From Bacteroidota bacterium (GTDB lineage: Bacteria > Bacteroidota > Bacteroidia > Chitinophagales > Chitinophagaceae), in the NCBI GenBank assembly GCA_016868815.1, contig VGFQ01000001.1, forward strand, positions 372,001 to 436,000: a stretch of 64,000 bases of DNA, read 5' to 3'. The notes under the pieces were generated by a model, which was not told the origin of the DNA, did no database searches, and saw only the letters and a program-made list of their open reading frames with translations. Of the stretch, positions 1 to 8,761 are shown one piece after another. Position 1 is the first letter of the stretch. The number at the start of each line of letters is the position of its first letter. The position numbers were made by a program, and so were the translations under genes.

Positions 1-2
1 TG

Positions 3-260
3 GGCGTCCGCCTACCCTGGAAGACAGACCACGGCAACCGCTATGCCCATCGGATGGGTGCCACCGTCGTGCCGGCCGTACTGGTCTTTCAATCTGCCAA
101 ACAGGTGTACAGCGGTGCCATCGATGACATGTTCGCTGGCCTCGGCCAGCGTAGGGCCTTTGCAACCGAATACTATCTGGCTGAGGCCCTGGAAGCTTGC
201 AGGACAGGCCGGATGCCATCCCCTTCTCACAGGAATGCCTACGGTTGCCTGATCGAATGA
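3..260 (+). CDS. Redoxin/thioredoxin-like protein, C-terminal end only (5' cut by window edge)
   Basis: This is an open frame from the window edge to a TGA at 258-260. The visible 85 residues match the tail of secreted redoxins (TlpA/AhpC-like) found with copper or haem oxidases: a strand with a Pro (VPAVLVF), a Gly-Ala-Ile-Asp-Asp turn, an Arg-Arg pair, a Tyr-Leu-x-Glu-Ala-Leu helix, and a closing Gly-Cys-Leu-Ile-Glu. The active-site Cys region lies outside the window, so catalysis cannot be judged. It converges on the haem c/monooxygenase-like gene with only 18 bp between the stops, and such redoxins are often neighbours of, or fused to, those oxidases. Family assignment is by pattern only. 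Confidence 0.6.
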   Translation, partial: GVRLPWKTDHGNRYAHRMGATVVPAVLVFQSAKQVYSGAIDDMFAGLGQRRAFATEYYLAEALEACRTGRMPSPSHRNAYGCLIE

Positions 261-278
261 CCCGGGGTGCGAGGAAGA

Positions 279-1571
279 CTAGGGTTTGCGCCCCAGCCCC
301 GGGACATAATAGATGACCAGATTCATCATCTCGTCTTTGGTGCCCCATCCCTGGCCCGTCTCGCGGGAGGGGATGTTCGGATTCCTAGGGTTGGACCGGG
401 TATTGTCATACTCTGCGGTGGCATAAATCACCGAACCCTTAGGGATAGATAGAAGCGAGGGATATTGATAGGTCATCTGCCAGTTGAAATCCCAGTCGGG
501 GACATGCACCAGGGGGGCGACATCTCCGGCCGGCAGCACACTAAAAGCCTTAAACGACTTTCCCAACAAATGCATATGCGGCATGATGGTGACCAACGAT
601 ATGTCTTCCAGCAGCGGTTCCGACAACATATAGAAAGTCTTGCGCTCCTCGGCCGCGATCCGGAAGGGCTTATTGGAGATCAGCTCCTCGGTCATCGTGA
701 AGGTCTTGAGCTCTACCTTCCCTTCGGGTCCGGTCAGCTCGAACTCCACGCTGGAGGAGTCTGTCTGAGACGTCTGGCTGGGTGAGTAGTGGATGTTGAG
801 AATGAGTGCCGTCCCCGGGAGAATCTTCTTAACCATACCCTCGGGAAATTGAATCCGGTCATTCCCGGGTACCCAGCCATAGAGGAAGGGGTCCGACAAT
901 GGTTTTGTCTGAAAGTCTACGGAATGCGGGTCTTCCGCAGATAGCCCGTCGATACCCTCCGTCAGACCGCTGGTGTCGCACATGATCCGGGCATGGTGCA
1001 CCAGCTTTCGGTTGCCCGGGATAAATCGGATCGAACGGACGTATAGCGTGTCATTATTCCTCAACGGGACATGGAAGAACCGGAACTCCTCACGGTTGTT
1101 GGCGGGGATGGGAAATGCGTGCCGCATAGAGACGCGCAACCGATCGTTTACGATGGATGGCAGACCCGACGGCTCCATTGTTCTTCTGACTGCCTTCGAC
1201 TTACGGGGCTCCCTGGGAGCCGCCCCCTCTTCCTTTCCGCCGGCCACCCAGGCAGCGATGGTGGCAATCTCCTGCTCCGAGAGCACGTTCTCATTGGCAA
1301 AATGCCGAAAGGCAGTATCCGCCTTCCAGGGCGGCATGTAACGGGTCCGCGTGACGTGTGCGATGAAGCCTGCATGGGAGAGCACCTCGTCGAAGGTCCT
1401 CAAGGGGAAGGGACCTACTTCGCCTGGACTATGGCATGTCACACAGTGCTGCTGCAGGATGGGGCGGACATGCTGCCAGTAGGTGACCTTCTCCTGCGCA
1501 GGCAGCATAGGATGGGTCATAACGAGCAGCGTCAGGACAAACGAAGGAAGCGAGATTAGGGTCGGTCTCAT
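279..1571 (-). CDS. Secreted c-type cytochrome / copper type II ascorbate-dependent monooxygenase-like protein
   Basis: 430 residues. A Sec signal peptide runs to about residue 26 (ends LPA before Gln-Glu). A single haem c site, Cys-Val-Thr-Cys-His, lies near residue 45, followed by Tyr-Met-Pro-Pro-Trp near residue 80, a typical Met ligand region of short planctomycete/Bacteroidota cytochromes. The C-terminal two thirds hold a PHM-like beta domain with His-His-Ala near residue 190 and a Met-Pro-His-Met-His-Leu-Leu-Gly motif near residue 340, resembling copper ligands of ascorbate-dependent monooxygenases. The ATG at 1571 is preferred over an in-frame TTG at 1586. It acts outside the cytoplasm, presumably with the convergent redoxin. 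The substrate is unknown. Confidence 0.7.
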   Translation of the reverse strand: MRPTLISLPSFVLTLLVMTHPMLPAQEKVTYWQHVRPILQQHCVTCHSPGEVGPFPLRTFDEVLSHAGFIAHVTRTRYMPPWKADTAFRHFANENVLSEQEIATIAAWVAGGKEEGAAPREPRKSKAVRRTMEPSGLPSIVNDRLRVSMRHAFPIPANNREEFRFFHVPLRNNDTLYVRSIRFIPGNRKLVHHARIMCDTSGLTEGIDGLSAEDPHSVDFQTKPLSDPFLYGWVPGNDRIQFPEGMVKKILPGTALILNIHYSPSQTSQTDSSSVEFELTGPEGKVELKTFTMTEELISNKPFRIAAEERKTFYMLSEPLLEDISLVTIMPHMHLLGKSFKAFSVLPAGDVAPLVHVPDWDFNWQMTYQYPSLLSIPKGSVIYATAEYDNTRSNPRNPNIPSRETGQGWGTKDEMMNLVIYYVPGLGRKP

Positions 1572-1589
1572 CCAAAAACCTTTCAAAAG

Positions 1590-1631
1590 ATATAAAAAGA
1601 AATTGGGAATAAAAGCAATTTATTCCCAATT
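1590..1631 (-). terminator. Rho-independent terminator after the susCD-lipoprotein operon
   Basis: A perfect 13-bp inverted repeat (1601-1613 with 1619-1631, arm AATTGGGAATAAA) with a 5-nt loop is followed, on the minus strand, by a T-rich run (TCTTTTTATATCTTTT). It starts 41 bp after the lipoprotein stop and ends just before the monooxygenase start, so it separates the two units. Confidence 0.75.
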
Positions 1632-1671
1632 CCTGGTCGCAGCCACAGGGACTGCATATATAACGAAGGAG

Positions 1672-2295
1672 TTACTTCACCGTCCAGGTCACATTGGTGT
1701 TGGCAGCAATTTCGGGTTGGTTTGTATACAATTCTCCGTTCACGACAGAAACAGACCACCACTTGTAGACGAGACCATCTTTACTAGTGAGTGCCCATTC
1801 CATTTTGAAGCTATCGTTTTTGGTGAACCGTTTCCCGGCGGTGCGACCGGTGGCAGTTGAGAATACGTCCTGATTACCCGCTCCCTTGCCATAGTTGAAC
1901 TTGGCTGTCTGGAAAAGGGCGTACACTTCGTTGGCCGTAATGTCAAACAGCACTGCTTCGTTATTCCCTTTGGCATCGAAAACTTTATAGGATTTCGAGC
2001 CGTGGTCGGCCGTGGCAGGGTTGCCATTCTTATCCGTGTACTTCTCAGTCATCGTGATGAAAACTTCCATCTTAGTGATGGTCACCTTTCTGTTCACGTC
2101 GATCCACTTGAGCTGCATGGAGACTTTGGAATTGGCGTCATTACCGGCAGTGAATTGTCCGGAGAGCAGCTTACCCTGGCCCCAGACACCGGGTTCAGGA
2201 GTGGCAACGGGGTTCAATTCCTCCTTACGGCAGGAAGAGAAGATCATCGAGACCATCAGCATCAGGGCTGGGATATGCTTGATCCTGTATTGCAT
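1672..2295 (-). CDS. Lipoprotein encoded after susD, function unknown
   Basis: 207 residues with a lipoprotein signal: the hydrophobic leader ends Phe-Ser-Ser-Cys, Cys22 being the lipidation site. The ATG at 2295 starts exactly before this leader; a longer frame to 2385 would add Ser/Arg-rich residues overlapping susD and is rejected. The mature part is beta-rich and Lys-rich, with a Trp-Trp pair and a C-terminal Asn-Val-Thr-Trp-Thr-Val-Lys end, and no catalytic motif I recognise. It is the third gene of the susC-susD operon (19 bp after susD), the place where surface glycan- or peptide-binding lipoproteins (SusE/F-like in role) usually sit. A ligand-binding role is inferred from position only. 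Confidence 0.65.
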   Translation of the reverse strand: MQYRIKHIPALMLMVSMIFSSCRKEELNPVATPEPGVWGQGKLLSGQFTAGNDANSKVSMQLKWIDVNRKVTITKMEVFITMTEKYTDKNGNPATADHGSKSYKVFDAKGNNEAVLFDITANEVYALFQTAKFNYGKGAGNQDVFSTATGRTAGKRFTKNDSFKMEWALTSKDGLVYKWWSVSVVNGELYTNQPEIAANTNVTWTVK

Positions 2296-2314
2296 AGTAA
2301 TTCGTTTTGGTCGT

Positions 2315-4012
2315 TTAGAACTTGAATTTGACGACATCCCAGAAGACCGGCTCGGTGAAATAGACCGGCAGCGGGGAGGGGGCACTCGGGTTCAGGGCGC
2401 CTTCCGTAGCAGGTATCGGCAGGCGGAGAGCAAATTGAGAATAGAGGGTGATCGGTGCGCGCAGGTTGCTGGGATAACCAGTACGGCGTAAGGCGTTATA
2501 CATCTCAAAACCGTTACCCCAGCCAGCAATCCATGCTTGGAACAACACTCGGTTCATTTTGGCCTCGTTGGTGGGAGCAGCATCATAATCTGCCAGGAAT
2601 TTGTTTACGTAGGTGGTAATTTCTAATGCGGTAGGCGCTTTGGAATTAGGATCTCTGGAGAGGCCGAAGTTCGCAACGTAGTTGATGTGTTCACGCACAG
2701 CGGCTTCTGCCGTGGCGCGGGGTGTGCCAAAGTTGTAGGCCAGCTCCGACTCCGCTTGCCAGAACTTGATCATCCAGCTGGTCAACATCGGAAAGATGCC
2801 ATCTCCACGACCCTGATTAACCGGTGAGCGGAGTAGTGTGGGGGCCTTGCTGCGGTCATCGTAGAGGCCAGCGGCTGGGTAGACCCCCGGGGCAGTGCGA
2901 TAATCTTGGTCCTGAGGTACCCCTGACTGGTCACCTCGATAGCGGCCGAAGAAGCCGGCCAGGTACTGAGTGTCTGCCTTGGTACGCGCCAAAACACCAG
3001 CAGCGATTCCCTGCTGCCAGGCACTGGGCTCAAGTACTAGATAAGCGCCTTGCACGGGCGTGGCACCCCGGTCGGTCGCGTTGTTCTGATCCAAGATCCT
3101 CGTGTTCTGGCGGCGGAAGTAGAAGGGCCAGCGAGGATCTTTGGAGAGCAGCATCCGGAACATAAAGTCAACCTCGATGTAGTTGAAATCCTGGGAGGCC
3201 AGGTAGGCCGACGTATACCAGGGATGGCGCAGCTCCGGAGAGATCTGACGACCATAATTGAAGGTGAAGTCGGTGCTGGTCCCGTTGATCAATCCACCGG
3301 TTGGGTTGAGGGCAGCCTGGATCTGGGAAGCAGCGCTGGTGTTGACACGGCGGCTGGTGATCAGCATGCGCAGTTTCACGCTGTTGGCGAAGCGCACCCA
3401 CTTAGTCTTATCGCCGGCATAGAGGATGTCGGCAGAGCCGATGGAGACCGGACTGGCAGCCGTCAAATTGGCGATCGCATCATCGAGCAGCTTGTAGCAA
3501 GCGTCATAGATATCCTTGCCGGCCTGGAACTTGGGATTGATGTTCTGTGTTTCGGCGTTTCCGGCGAAGGCTTCTGCGAAGGGTACAGTCCCAAAGAGGT
3601 CGACCATACAGGAGAAGCCATAAGCCTTGAGGGCCTGTGCCACGCCTAGGAAGGGCTTGTTGCCGGCTGCCGTGGCGGCCTTGATGATCTCATCGATGTC
3701 CTTACCCGAGCTGGTGTAGAAGTTCGACCAGCTGCCGTAGAAAGAGTTGGCACCAAAACCGTAGGAGTCAGAGGAGCTGATCTGACCGAGCATACCCATC
3801 TGCGTGTTCCGGAGGCCTGCCAAGAAGCCGACCAGGTTCCGCTCCGCTTCGGGGAGGAGGAGACGCACCGAGCCCTGCGTAGGGTTGTTCGGATCGACGT
3901 TGATGTCCAAGTCGAAAAGGTTATTTTTTTTCTCGCAGGAGCTGAACGAGATCAGCACTGCCAGGGAGAGGCCACCGACCCAGCCTTTAATATGTGTTGT
4001 TGTCAATTTCAT
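2315..4012 (-). CDS. susD: SusD/RagB-like outer-membrane lipoprotein
   Basis: 565 residues with a lipobox Phe-Ser-Ser-Cys (Cys26) and the conserved early motif LFDLDINVDPNNPTQ, matching the SusD-and-RagB (SusD_2) family. SusD proteins form the lid of a TonB-dependent SusC barrel and bind the incoming oligosaccharide or peptide. The gene starts 23 bp after susC and is transcribed with it. No glycoside hydrolase, peptidase or ECF sigma/anti-sigma pair sits beside it, so the cargo cannot be guessed. Length and alpha-helical (TPR-like) composition are normal for the family. The symbol denotes the family, not an assigned starch function. Confidence 0.9.
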   Translation of the reverse strand: MKLTTTHIKGWVGGLSLAVLISFSSCEKKNNLFDLDINVDPNNPTQGSVRLLLPEAERNLVGFLAGLRNTQMGMLGQISSSDSYGFGANSFYGSWSNFYTSSGKDIDEIIKAATAAGNKPFLGVAQALKAYGFSCMVDLFGTVPFAEAFAGNAETQNINPKFQAGKDIYDACYKLLDDAIANLTAASPVSIGSADILYAGDKTKWVRFANSVKLRMLITSRRVNTSAASQIQAALNPTGGLINGTSTDFTFNYGRQISPELRHPWYTSAYLASQDFNYIEVDFMFRMLLSKDPRWPFYFRRQNTRILDQNNATDRGATPVQGAYLVLEPSAWQQGIAAGVLARTKADTQYLAGFFGRYRGDQSGVPQDQDYRTAPGVYPAAGLYDDRSKAPTLLRSPVNQGRGDGIFPMLTSWMIKFWQAESELAYNFGTPRATAEAAVREHINYVANFGLSRDPNSKAPTALEITTYVNKFLADYDAAPTNEAKMNRVLFQAWIAGWGNGFEMYNALRRTGYPSNLRAPITLYSQFALRLPIPATEGALNPSAPSPLPVYFTEPVFWDVVKFKF

Positions 4013-4035
4013 CTTGATTCAGTTTAGCGGTTCGA

Positions 4036-7000
4036 TTAGAAAGTGAATTTCACATTCACGCCGTAACGCTTCGTGCTGGGAGCTGCACCCAAGTCGATGC
4101 CCTGGATGTTGCTTGTGGACACGTCACTAAGTACCTCAGGGTCGAGGTTTAAGCCCTCGAGCATATTCGGGGCCAGAAACCATAGATTACGGCCGGAGAG
4201 GCTGACGTTGATGGAGCCGAAGGGCGTCTTCGTAAGGAACTTCTTCGGGATGGTATACCCGAGGTTGACTTCGCGGAGGCGGAAGGTGGTGCGGTCGTAG
4301 AGGTTGGTGTCTTCCGGACCATAGGCACCGAAGCCGTCTGAGAAGTAATAGTCGAACGCCGAAATGCTGGTGGTGTTTTTGATCTTTTTGCCTTTGTCAT
4401 CCAGCAGCGCCTTCTTAGTATCAGGGTCCCCATAGACGCCGGGGATCACAAAGACGCCCTCACGGTCTGCTGAGTTGATCAACTGTCCACGGAGAAGCAG
4501 AGAGGCTGCCGTGATGGAGTACATATCACCTCCCTGCCACCAATCGAGCAGAGCAGAGAAGTTAAAGTTTTTGTAGGCGATGGTGTTAGTGACCCCGAGC
4601 TTGAAATCGAGGTTCGGATCGCCAAAGATATCATCCACATCCTGATAGATGTGCTTACCACCATTGCCACCCATACCCGGCCAGATGAGGCGGTTGCCTT
4701 CTTCGTCGCGGGCTGAGGCCAGGCCGAAGAGCATGCCGAAGGGCTGTCCGACGCGCTGTACGTTGCTGACAAAAGCGCCGTTTCCGGTGAGGATATCAGC
4801 ATCCTGATCGTCTGTCCTTATGACCTTGCTGCGAATCCGGTTGAAAGCTGCGAAGACATTCCAGGTGAGGCCTCCCTTAGTCTTCAGCAGCGTCACATCC
4901 ACTCCGGCCTCATAGCCAATGTTCTGGATGCTGCCCGCGTTGATGGCAAGGGTGGAGAAGCCAGAGGTCACGGGAATGCGCTTGGTGACAAAGTTGTCCT
5001 TGGACGTCTTCTGGTAGAAGGTCAGATCAAGTTTGACGCGACCGTTGAAGAAGTTCAGCTCAGAACCGACTTCAAACTCCTCCACGCCTTCCGGACGCAG
5101 GCCTGAATTTTTCAGGGCGTCGGATAGGGAGGCCGAGTAGACTGTCGATCCGGCTGGCGTCAGATAGGAAGGAGATATCACGTTGTAGGTTGTCTGCAGC
5201 TGGTAGGCCGGCACGTCCCGCTTGGTTTGTGCTGCGTTGAATCGCAGTTTGCCATAGGAGAGGATATTGCCTCCGATCTTCAGGGCGTCGGTGAAGATGA
5301 AGCTCAAACCTGCGCTCGGATAGAAGTAGCTGCGGTTGTCGACGGGTAGCGTAGAGGCCCAGTCGTTCCGTCCGCTCAGTTCGAGAAACAAATAGTTGTT
5401 ATAAGACAGGTTCACCCGGCCAAAGGCACCGAGGATGCGCTGCTTCCGGTCATAGTCGGAATAGATGGCCTGCTGCGATGTATTGGTGAGCTTGTAAATG
5501 TCGGGGACGATGAAGCCCACTCCGTAGGCATACTGATTATAATATGAACGCTCGTTGGCTTCGGCACCGGCTATCACGTTCAGGTCGAGGTTCTTCATCA
5601 GGTCGATAGACTTGGTCGTCAGCAAAAACTGGAAGTTTTTTTCCGAATTGCGTGTGGTGGACTCCCATACGTTGCCGATGCCTCCACCGGAAATACCTCC
5701 CGGACGGGTGATCTGCTTCTGGAAGTCAGTGTAAGTGTTGAAACCACCTCGGAAACTGGCGTCCAGAAAGTCCGTCAGGCTGTAGGCAACATTGAAGTTT
5801 CCAAACACGCGGTTGACGTTGCTGGAGAAGAGGTTGTACTTCGCCGTCCACAGCGGGTTATCGGTGGCGCGGTAGAAGATGTTGCCCCCCGTGTTGGGAT
5901 CCTCAAAGGGCATTTGGCCCAGCGGGAAACTGCGTGGGAAGTAGTAGAGACGGTCGAAGATGGAACCACCAGTACCGCCGCCGTAGTCGTTGAAGAGAGA
6001 GGCTCCTGACTTGGGGTTCTGCTGCGTCGTGTTGACGTAGTTGATGTTGCCCGATACGCGGAGGCCGTTGGCCAGCTGGCTGTTGCCGCCTACCGACAGC
6101 GAGGTCCTGCCCGTGTTGGAGTTGGGCAGGATGCCCGTGTTGCCCATGTGGCTGGCTGTGACGTTGATGTTATTCTTACCGTCGCCCGCATTTATGTTCA
6201 AACTGTTCTCCAACATATTACCCGTTTGGAAGAACGCGTTTAGGATGTCATAGGCCTTGTAGTCGATCTGATCCGGGAGGTCTGGGAAAAGTCCTGGAAA
6301 GCGGATTTTGAGCTGCGTGGGGACTTGAGTGATGATGGGGTACTTTAGCAGGCCGCCGGAAGCCGTGTTCACCTTGTTGGCTTGATCTGCGAAGGGTGCG
6401 CCCCAGTTGCCGATGAAAGCGCCGTTGTAGTTCTGATTGGAACCTTGTCCGTAGGCATTCTGGTATTCGGGGAGTGAGGCGATTTGCTCTGCATTGTAGG
6501 AAACCGAATAGGTTACCTCCATACCCTTGCGAGTCTTGGCGCCACTTTTGGTTGTGATGAGGATGGCTCCGTTAGCTGCCCGCTGGCCGTAGAGGGCGGA
6601 TGCGGAGATGCCTTTGAGTACTGTCATCGACTCAATATTATTGGGGTCGACGTCATAGAGGCGGTTCGAGAAGGTTGTGGCCTGATCGAAGCCCACAGAG
6701 TTGTTTACGGAATTGTCGAAGGGGATTCCGTCCACCACGATCAGCGGTTGGTTAACAGCTGAGAAGGAAGTGTTGCCGCGGAGGTTTACTTTGGTCGACT
6801 GGCCGGGGGCACCACCACCGCTGGTGATGTCTACACCCGGAACCTTACCTGCCAAGGCACGGAGTACGTCTGGTTCAGCCCGCTGCTGCAATTGCTCCGC
6901 TTTTACTTCGGAGACAGCATAAACAAGTTGCTTTTTCTCCCTGCGAATGCCCATCGAAGTGACCACCACTTCTTGCAGGGCGTTGGCCGATTGTTTCAAG

Positions 7001-7272
7001 GCAATTACAGAAAGGTTAGAGCCGGCCCGGAGCGTTTGGCTTTCGTACCCCACAAAGGATACTTCCAGAGAGGCATTCAGATTCGGGACAGAGATCGAAA
7101 AGGCACCGTCCTTATCAGTAGACGTACCGGCACTCGATCCCACGACTTTGACAGTTACTCCAGAAAGCGGAGCTCCGTCAGGATCTGTGACTTTGCCCTT
7201 GACGACGGATTGTGCCAGTACGCTGAGCGTACCAAGCAGCAAACCAGCCAGGACCATTGTAATTTTTTTCAT
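4036..7272 (-). CDS. susC: SusC/RagA family TonB-linked outer-membrane transporter
   Basis: 1078 residues. Order: Sec signal peptide (about 1-21), a carboxypeptidase-regulatory-like beta-sandwich (about 22-100, VVKGKVTDPDGAPLSGVTVKV), a TonB-box-like LQEVVVTSMGIRREK, a plug domain (AGKVPGVDITSGGG, RGNTSFS, PLIVVDGIPFDNS) and a long barrel ending in Phe at ...VNVKFTF. There is no N-terminal STN domain, so signalling to an anti-sigma factor is not expected. It imports nutrients with the SusD protein encoded immediately downstream. ATG at 7272 is clear. First gene of a three-gene operon. Confidence 0.95.
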   Translation of the reverse strand: MKKITMVLAGLLLGTLSVLAQSVVKGKVTDPDGAPLSGVTVKVVGSSAGTSTDKDGAFSISVPNLNASLEVSFVGYESQTLRAGSNLSVIALKQSANALQEVVVTSMGIRREKKQLVYAVSEVKAEQLQQRAEPDVLRALAGKVPGVDITSGGGAPGQSTKVNLRGNTSFSAVNQPLIVVDGIPFDNSVNNSVGFDQATTFSNRLYDVDPNNIESMTVLKGISASALYGQRAANGAILITTKSGAKTRKGMEVTYSVSYNAEQIASLPEYQNAYGQGSNQNYNGAFIGNWGAPFADQANKVNTASGGLLKYPIITQVPTQLKIRFPGLFPDLPDQIDYKAYDILNAFFQTGNMLENSLNINAGDGKNNINVTASHMGNTGILPNSNTGRTSLSVGGNSQLANGLRVSGNINYVNTTQQNPKSGASLFNDYGGGTGGSIFDRLYYFPRSFPLGQMPFEDPNTGGNIFYRATDNPLWTAKYNLFSSNVNRVFGNFNVAYSLTDFLDASFRGGFNTYTDFQKQITRPGGISGGGIGNVWESTTRNSEKNFQFLLTTKSIDLMKNLDLNVIAGAEANERSYYNQYAYGVGFIVPDIYKLTNTSQQAIYSDYDRKQRILGAFGRVNLSYNNYLFLELSGRNDWASTLPVDNRSYFYPSAGLSFIFTDALKIGGNILSYGKLRFNAAQTKRDVPAYQLQTTYNVISPSYLTPAGSTVYSASLSDALKNSGLRPEGVEEFEVGSELNFFNGRVKLDLTFYQKTSKDNFVTKRIPVTSGFSTLAINAGSIQNIGYEAGVDVTLLKTKGGLTWNVFAAFNRIRSKVIRTDDQDADILTGNGAFVSNVQRVGQPFGMLFGLASARDEEGNRLIWPGMGGNGGKHIYQDVDDIFGDPNLDFKLGVTNTIAYKNFNFSALLDWWQGGDMYSITAASLLLRGQLINSADREGVFVIPGVYGDPDTKKALLDDKGKKIKNTTSISAFDYYFSDGFGAYGPEDTNLYDRTTFRLREVNLGYTIPKKFLTKTPFGSINVSLSGRNLWFLAPNMLEGLNLDPEVLSDVSTSNIQGIDLGAAPSTKRYGVNVKFTF

Positions 7273-7564
7273 GCAATTGATTTGTTGAAATGGAACATTC
7301 GAAAATGGTGGTAAAAATAAGAAATTATTTTTAACAATTTTTTAAAGATCAGTCGAAATATGAAAATGCTGCATTGAATGGTGGTCGTAATATAGATATA
7401 TTTTTTTTTAATATATATTTGTAGACATTATTTATGTGTTTTTTAAAAAAATACGGTTTAAAAATTATATAAAAGACTGCTAAACAATCATATTCACTAT
7501 ATTATTAATGCTTCTGTAAGGATACATGTAAGAAACATTTCCTACCCAGCAAGAACCTATTCGT
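7273..7564. other. AT-rich intergenic region upstream of susC
   Basis: About 290 bp, far more AT-rich than the flanking genes, with runs of A and T. It must contain the susC promoter (read leftwards), but I could not place a convincing TTTG / TAnnTTTG pair; TATTTTTA just upstream of the gene is the closest -7 candidate. No ORF and no RNA gene seen. Confidence 0.5.
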
Positions 7565-7591
7565 AAAAAAAACCCTTGCCGGAGCAAGGGT
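7565..7591 (-). terminator. Rho-independent terminator of the Zn peptidase gene
   Basis: An 8-bp stem (7572-7579 with 7584-7591, arm ACCCTTGC) with a CGGA loop, followed on the minus strand by eight T. It lies 30 bp after the stop of the peptidase gene. Confidence 0.85.
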
Positions 7592-7620
7592 GTATAACTG
7601 AGGATTAAAATACTCAACGT

Positions 7621-8307
7621 TTAGTCCCTATCCCGGGAGCCCAAGAACATTAGTACGTATTGTAATAGCGTCACTAATGAAGCAATGGCAGAAACTACAT
7701 AAGTCATTGCAGCCCAGTGCAATGCATCTTTCGCTTGAGGCTGCTCCTGTGCATCGGCCACCCGGGCATTGCCCAGCCAGGCCAGAGCACGCCGGCTGGC
7801 ATCAAATTCCACGGGCAACGTCACCAAGGCAAACACGGTGGTCAGCGTAAACAACAAGATGCCGATGAGTAAGAGCTGGGGAAAGACATTAATCAGCAGC
7901 ACGCCCGCCAGCAACACCCACTGAATAAACATGGAACTAACCTGTACCACGGGCACCATACGGCTACGAAACATCAGCCAACGATAGGCAGTAGCATGCT
8001 GTACCGCATGCCCGCACTCATGCGCTGCTACGGCCGCCGCTGCAATCGTCCGGTTGTTGTACACGTCCGCACTGAGGTTCACCGTCTTGTCCATCGGATT
8101 GTAGTGGTCTGATAAGACCCCTTCCACCGACTCCACCCGGACATCGTAGATGCCGTTGTCCCGCAACATCTTCTGCGCAACCTCCCGGCCAGACATTCCA
8201 GAAGACAAGGGCATCTGGTTATAGGCCGCAAACTTCGAACGCAACCGGTAGGACACCCAAAGGCTGATCCCTAAAAACAAAAAAGAAAACAAGGCGATGG
8301 AACTCAT
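7621..8307 (-). CDS. YugP-family membrane zinc metallopeptidase
   Basis: 228 residues, typical for the Zn_peptidase_2 (YugP) family. An N-terminal membrane segment (residues 2-20) is followed by a soluble domain containing the zinc site Ala-His-Glu-Cys-Gly-His-Ala-Val-Gln-His near residue 115, then two or three hydrophobic segments around residues 130-175 and 200-222. The ATG at 8307 gives the usual family start just before the first membrane helix; the frame extends to 8355 but adds a non-conserved stretch. Single-gene unit with its own terminator. Physiological substrate unknown; the family is broadly conserved. Confidence 0.85.
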   Translation of the reverse strand: MSSIALFSFLFLGISLWVSYRLRSKFAAYNQMPLSSGMSGREVAQKMLRDNGIYDVRVESVEGVLSDHYNPMDKTVNLSADVYNNRTIAAAAVAAHECGHAVQHATAYRWLMFRSRMVPVVQVSSMFIQWVLLAGVLLINVFPQLLLIGILLFTLTTVFALVTLPVEFDASRRALAWLGNARVADAQEQPQAKDALHWAAMTYVVSAIASLVTLLQYVLMFLGSRDRD

Positions 8308-8639
8308 AACATTTGACTTTTGATTATATAAAGTAAGGAACAAAAGAGAAGCCAAATAAATACAAAAGACAGGCTGGCGTAGTTCAGCTCAACAGACGTC
8401 AAAATGGCAGTATTTAAACAGGAATAACTGCCCAGAAGGATGCAGAGGAGTATTACACATGCATGAATACAAAAATTGTAAATTACTGATTTTCATCGGT
8501 ATAGAAGGCCAGATGTCGAAAGGTACATAGATGACTGACCCTGCAAGCTAGAGGAAAAGTTATGCACACAGGGAAAATTAATTTTTATTTATCCGGCAGG
8601 ATCGTAATTTAGCCGATGAATTTAATGGGTTAGTAAGTA
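8308..8639. other. Intergenic region with a possible small RNA ahead of a strong terminator
   Basis: No ORF with family features. The 3' end (plus strand) runs into the hairpin at 8643-8666 although no plus-strand protein gene lies upstream, so a short plus-strand transcript is plausible. Bases 8624-8639 (AATGGGTTAGTAAGTA) are the exact reverse complement of 27750-27765, which also lies just ahead of a terminator. A start point cannot be fixed. Confidence 0.3.
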
Positions 8640-8642
8640 AAA

Positions 8643-8666
8643 AGGGCCGGTTCGCCGGCCTTTTTT
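8643..8666 (+). terminator. Strong hairpin terminator, plus strand
   Basis: Stem GGCCGG (8645-8650) with CCGGCC (8655-8660), a stable TTCG tetraloop and six T directly after. A run of A before the stem means it could also work on the minus strand. It precedes radA by about 95 bp. Confidence 0.75.
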
Positions 8667-8761
8667 CATTAACCCCATCCATGCCTCCATCCCATGTGCT
8701 AGCCATCGCATTCCAGGTAAGCGAGGGTCCGTTCATTTCCTCTGCACCTTGACCTCCACAT

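Noticed and set aside
7414-7421. Exact -7 match TATATTTG on the plus strand upstream of susC
   Set aside because: No TTTG/TTG at the right distance and no gene downstream on the plus strand; expected by chance in AT-rich DNA.
8361-8470. GCTGGCGTAGTTCAGCTC looks like a tRNA D-arm
   Set aside because: No T-arm (GTTCGA), anticodon arm or acceptor stem pairs with it.
8560-8568. DnaA-box-like TTATGCACA, with similar TATCCACA (27653-27660) and TGTTGATAA (27675-27683)
   Set aside because: Each has a mismatch, the sites are not clustered, and no dnaA or other origin gene is near; not enough for an origin call.
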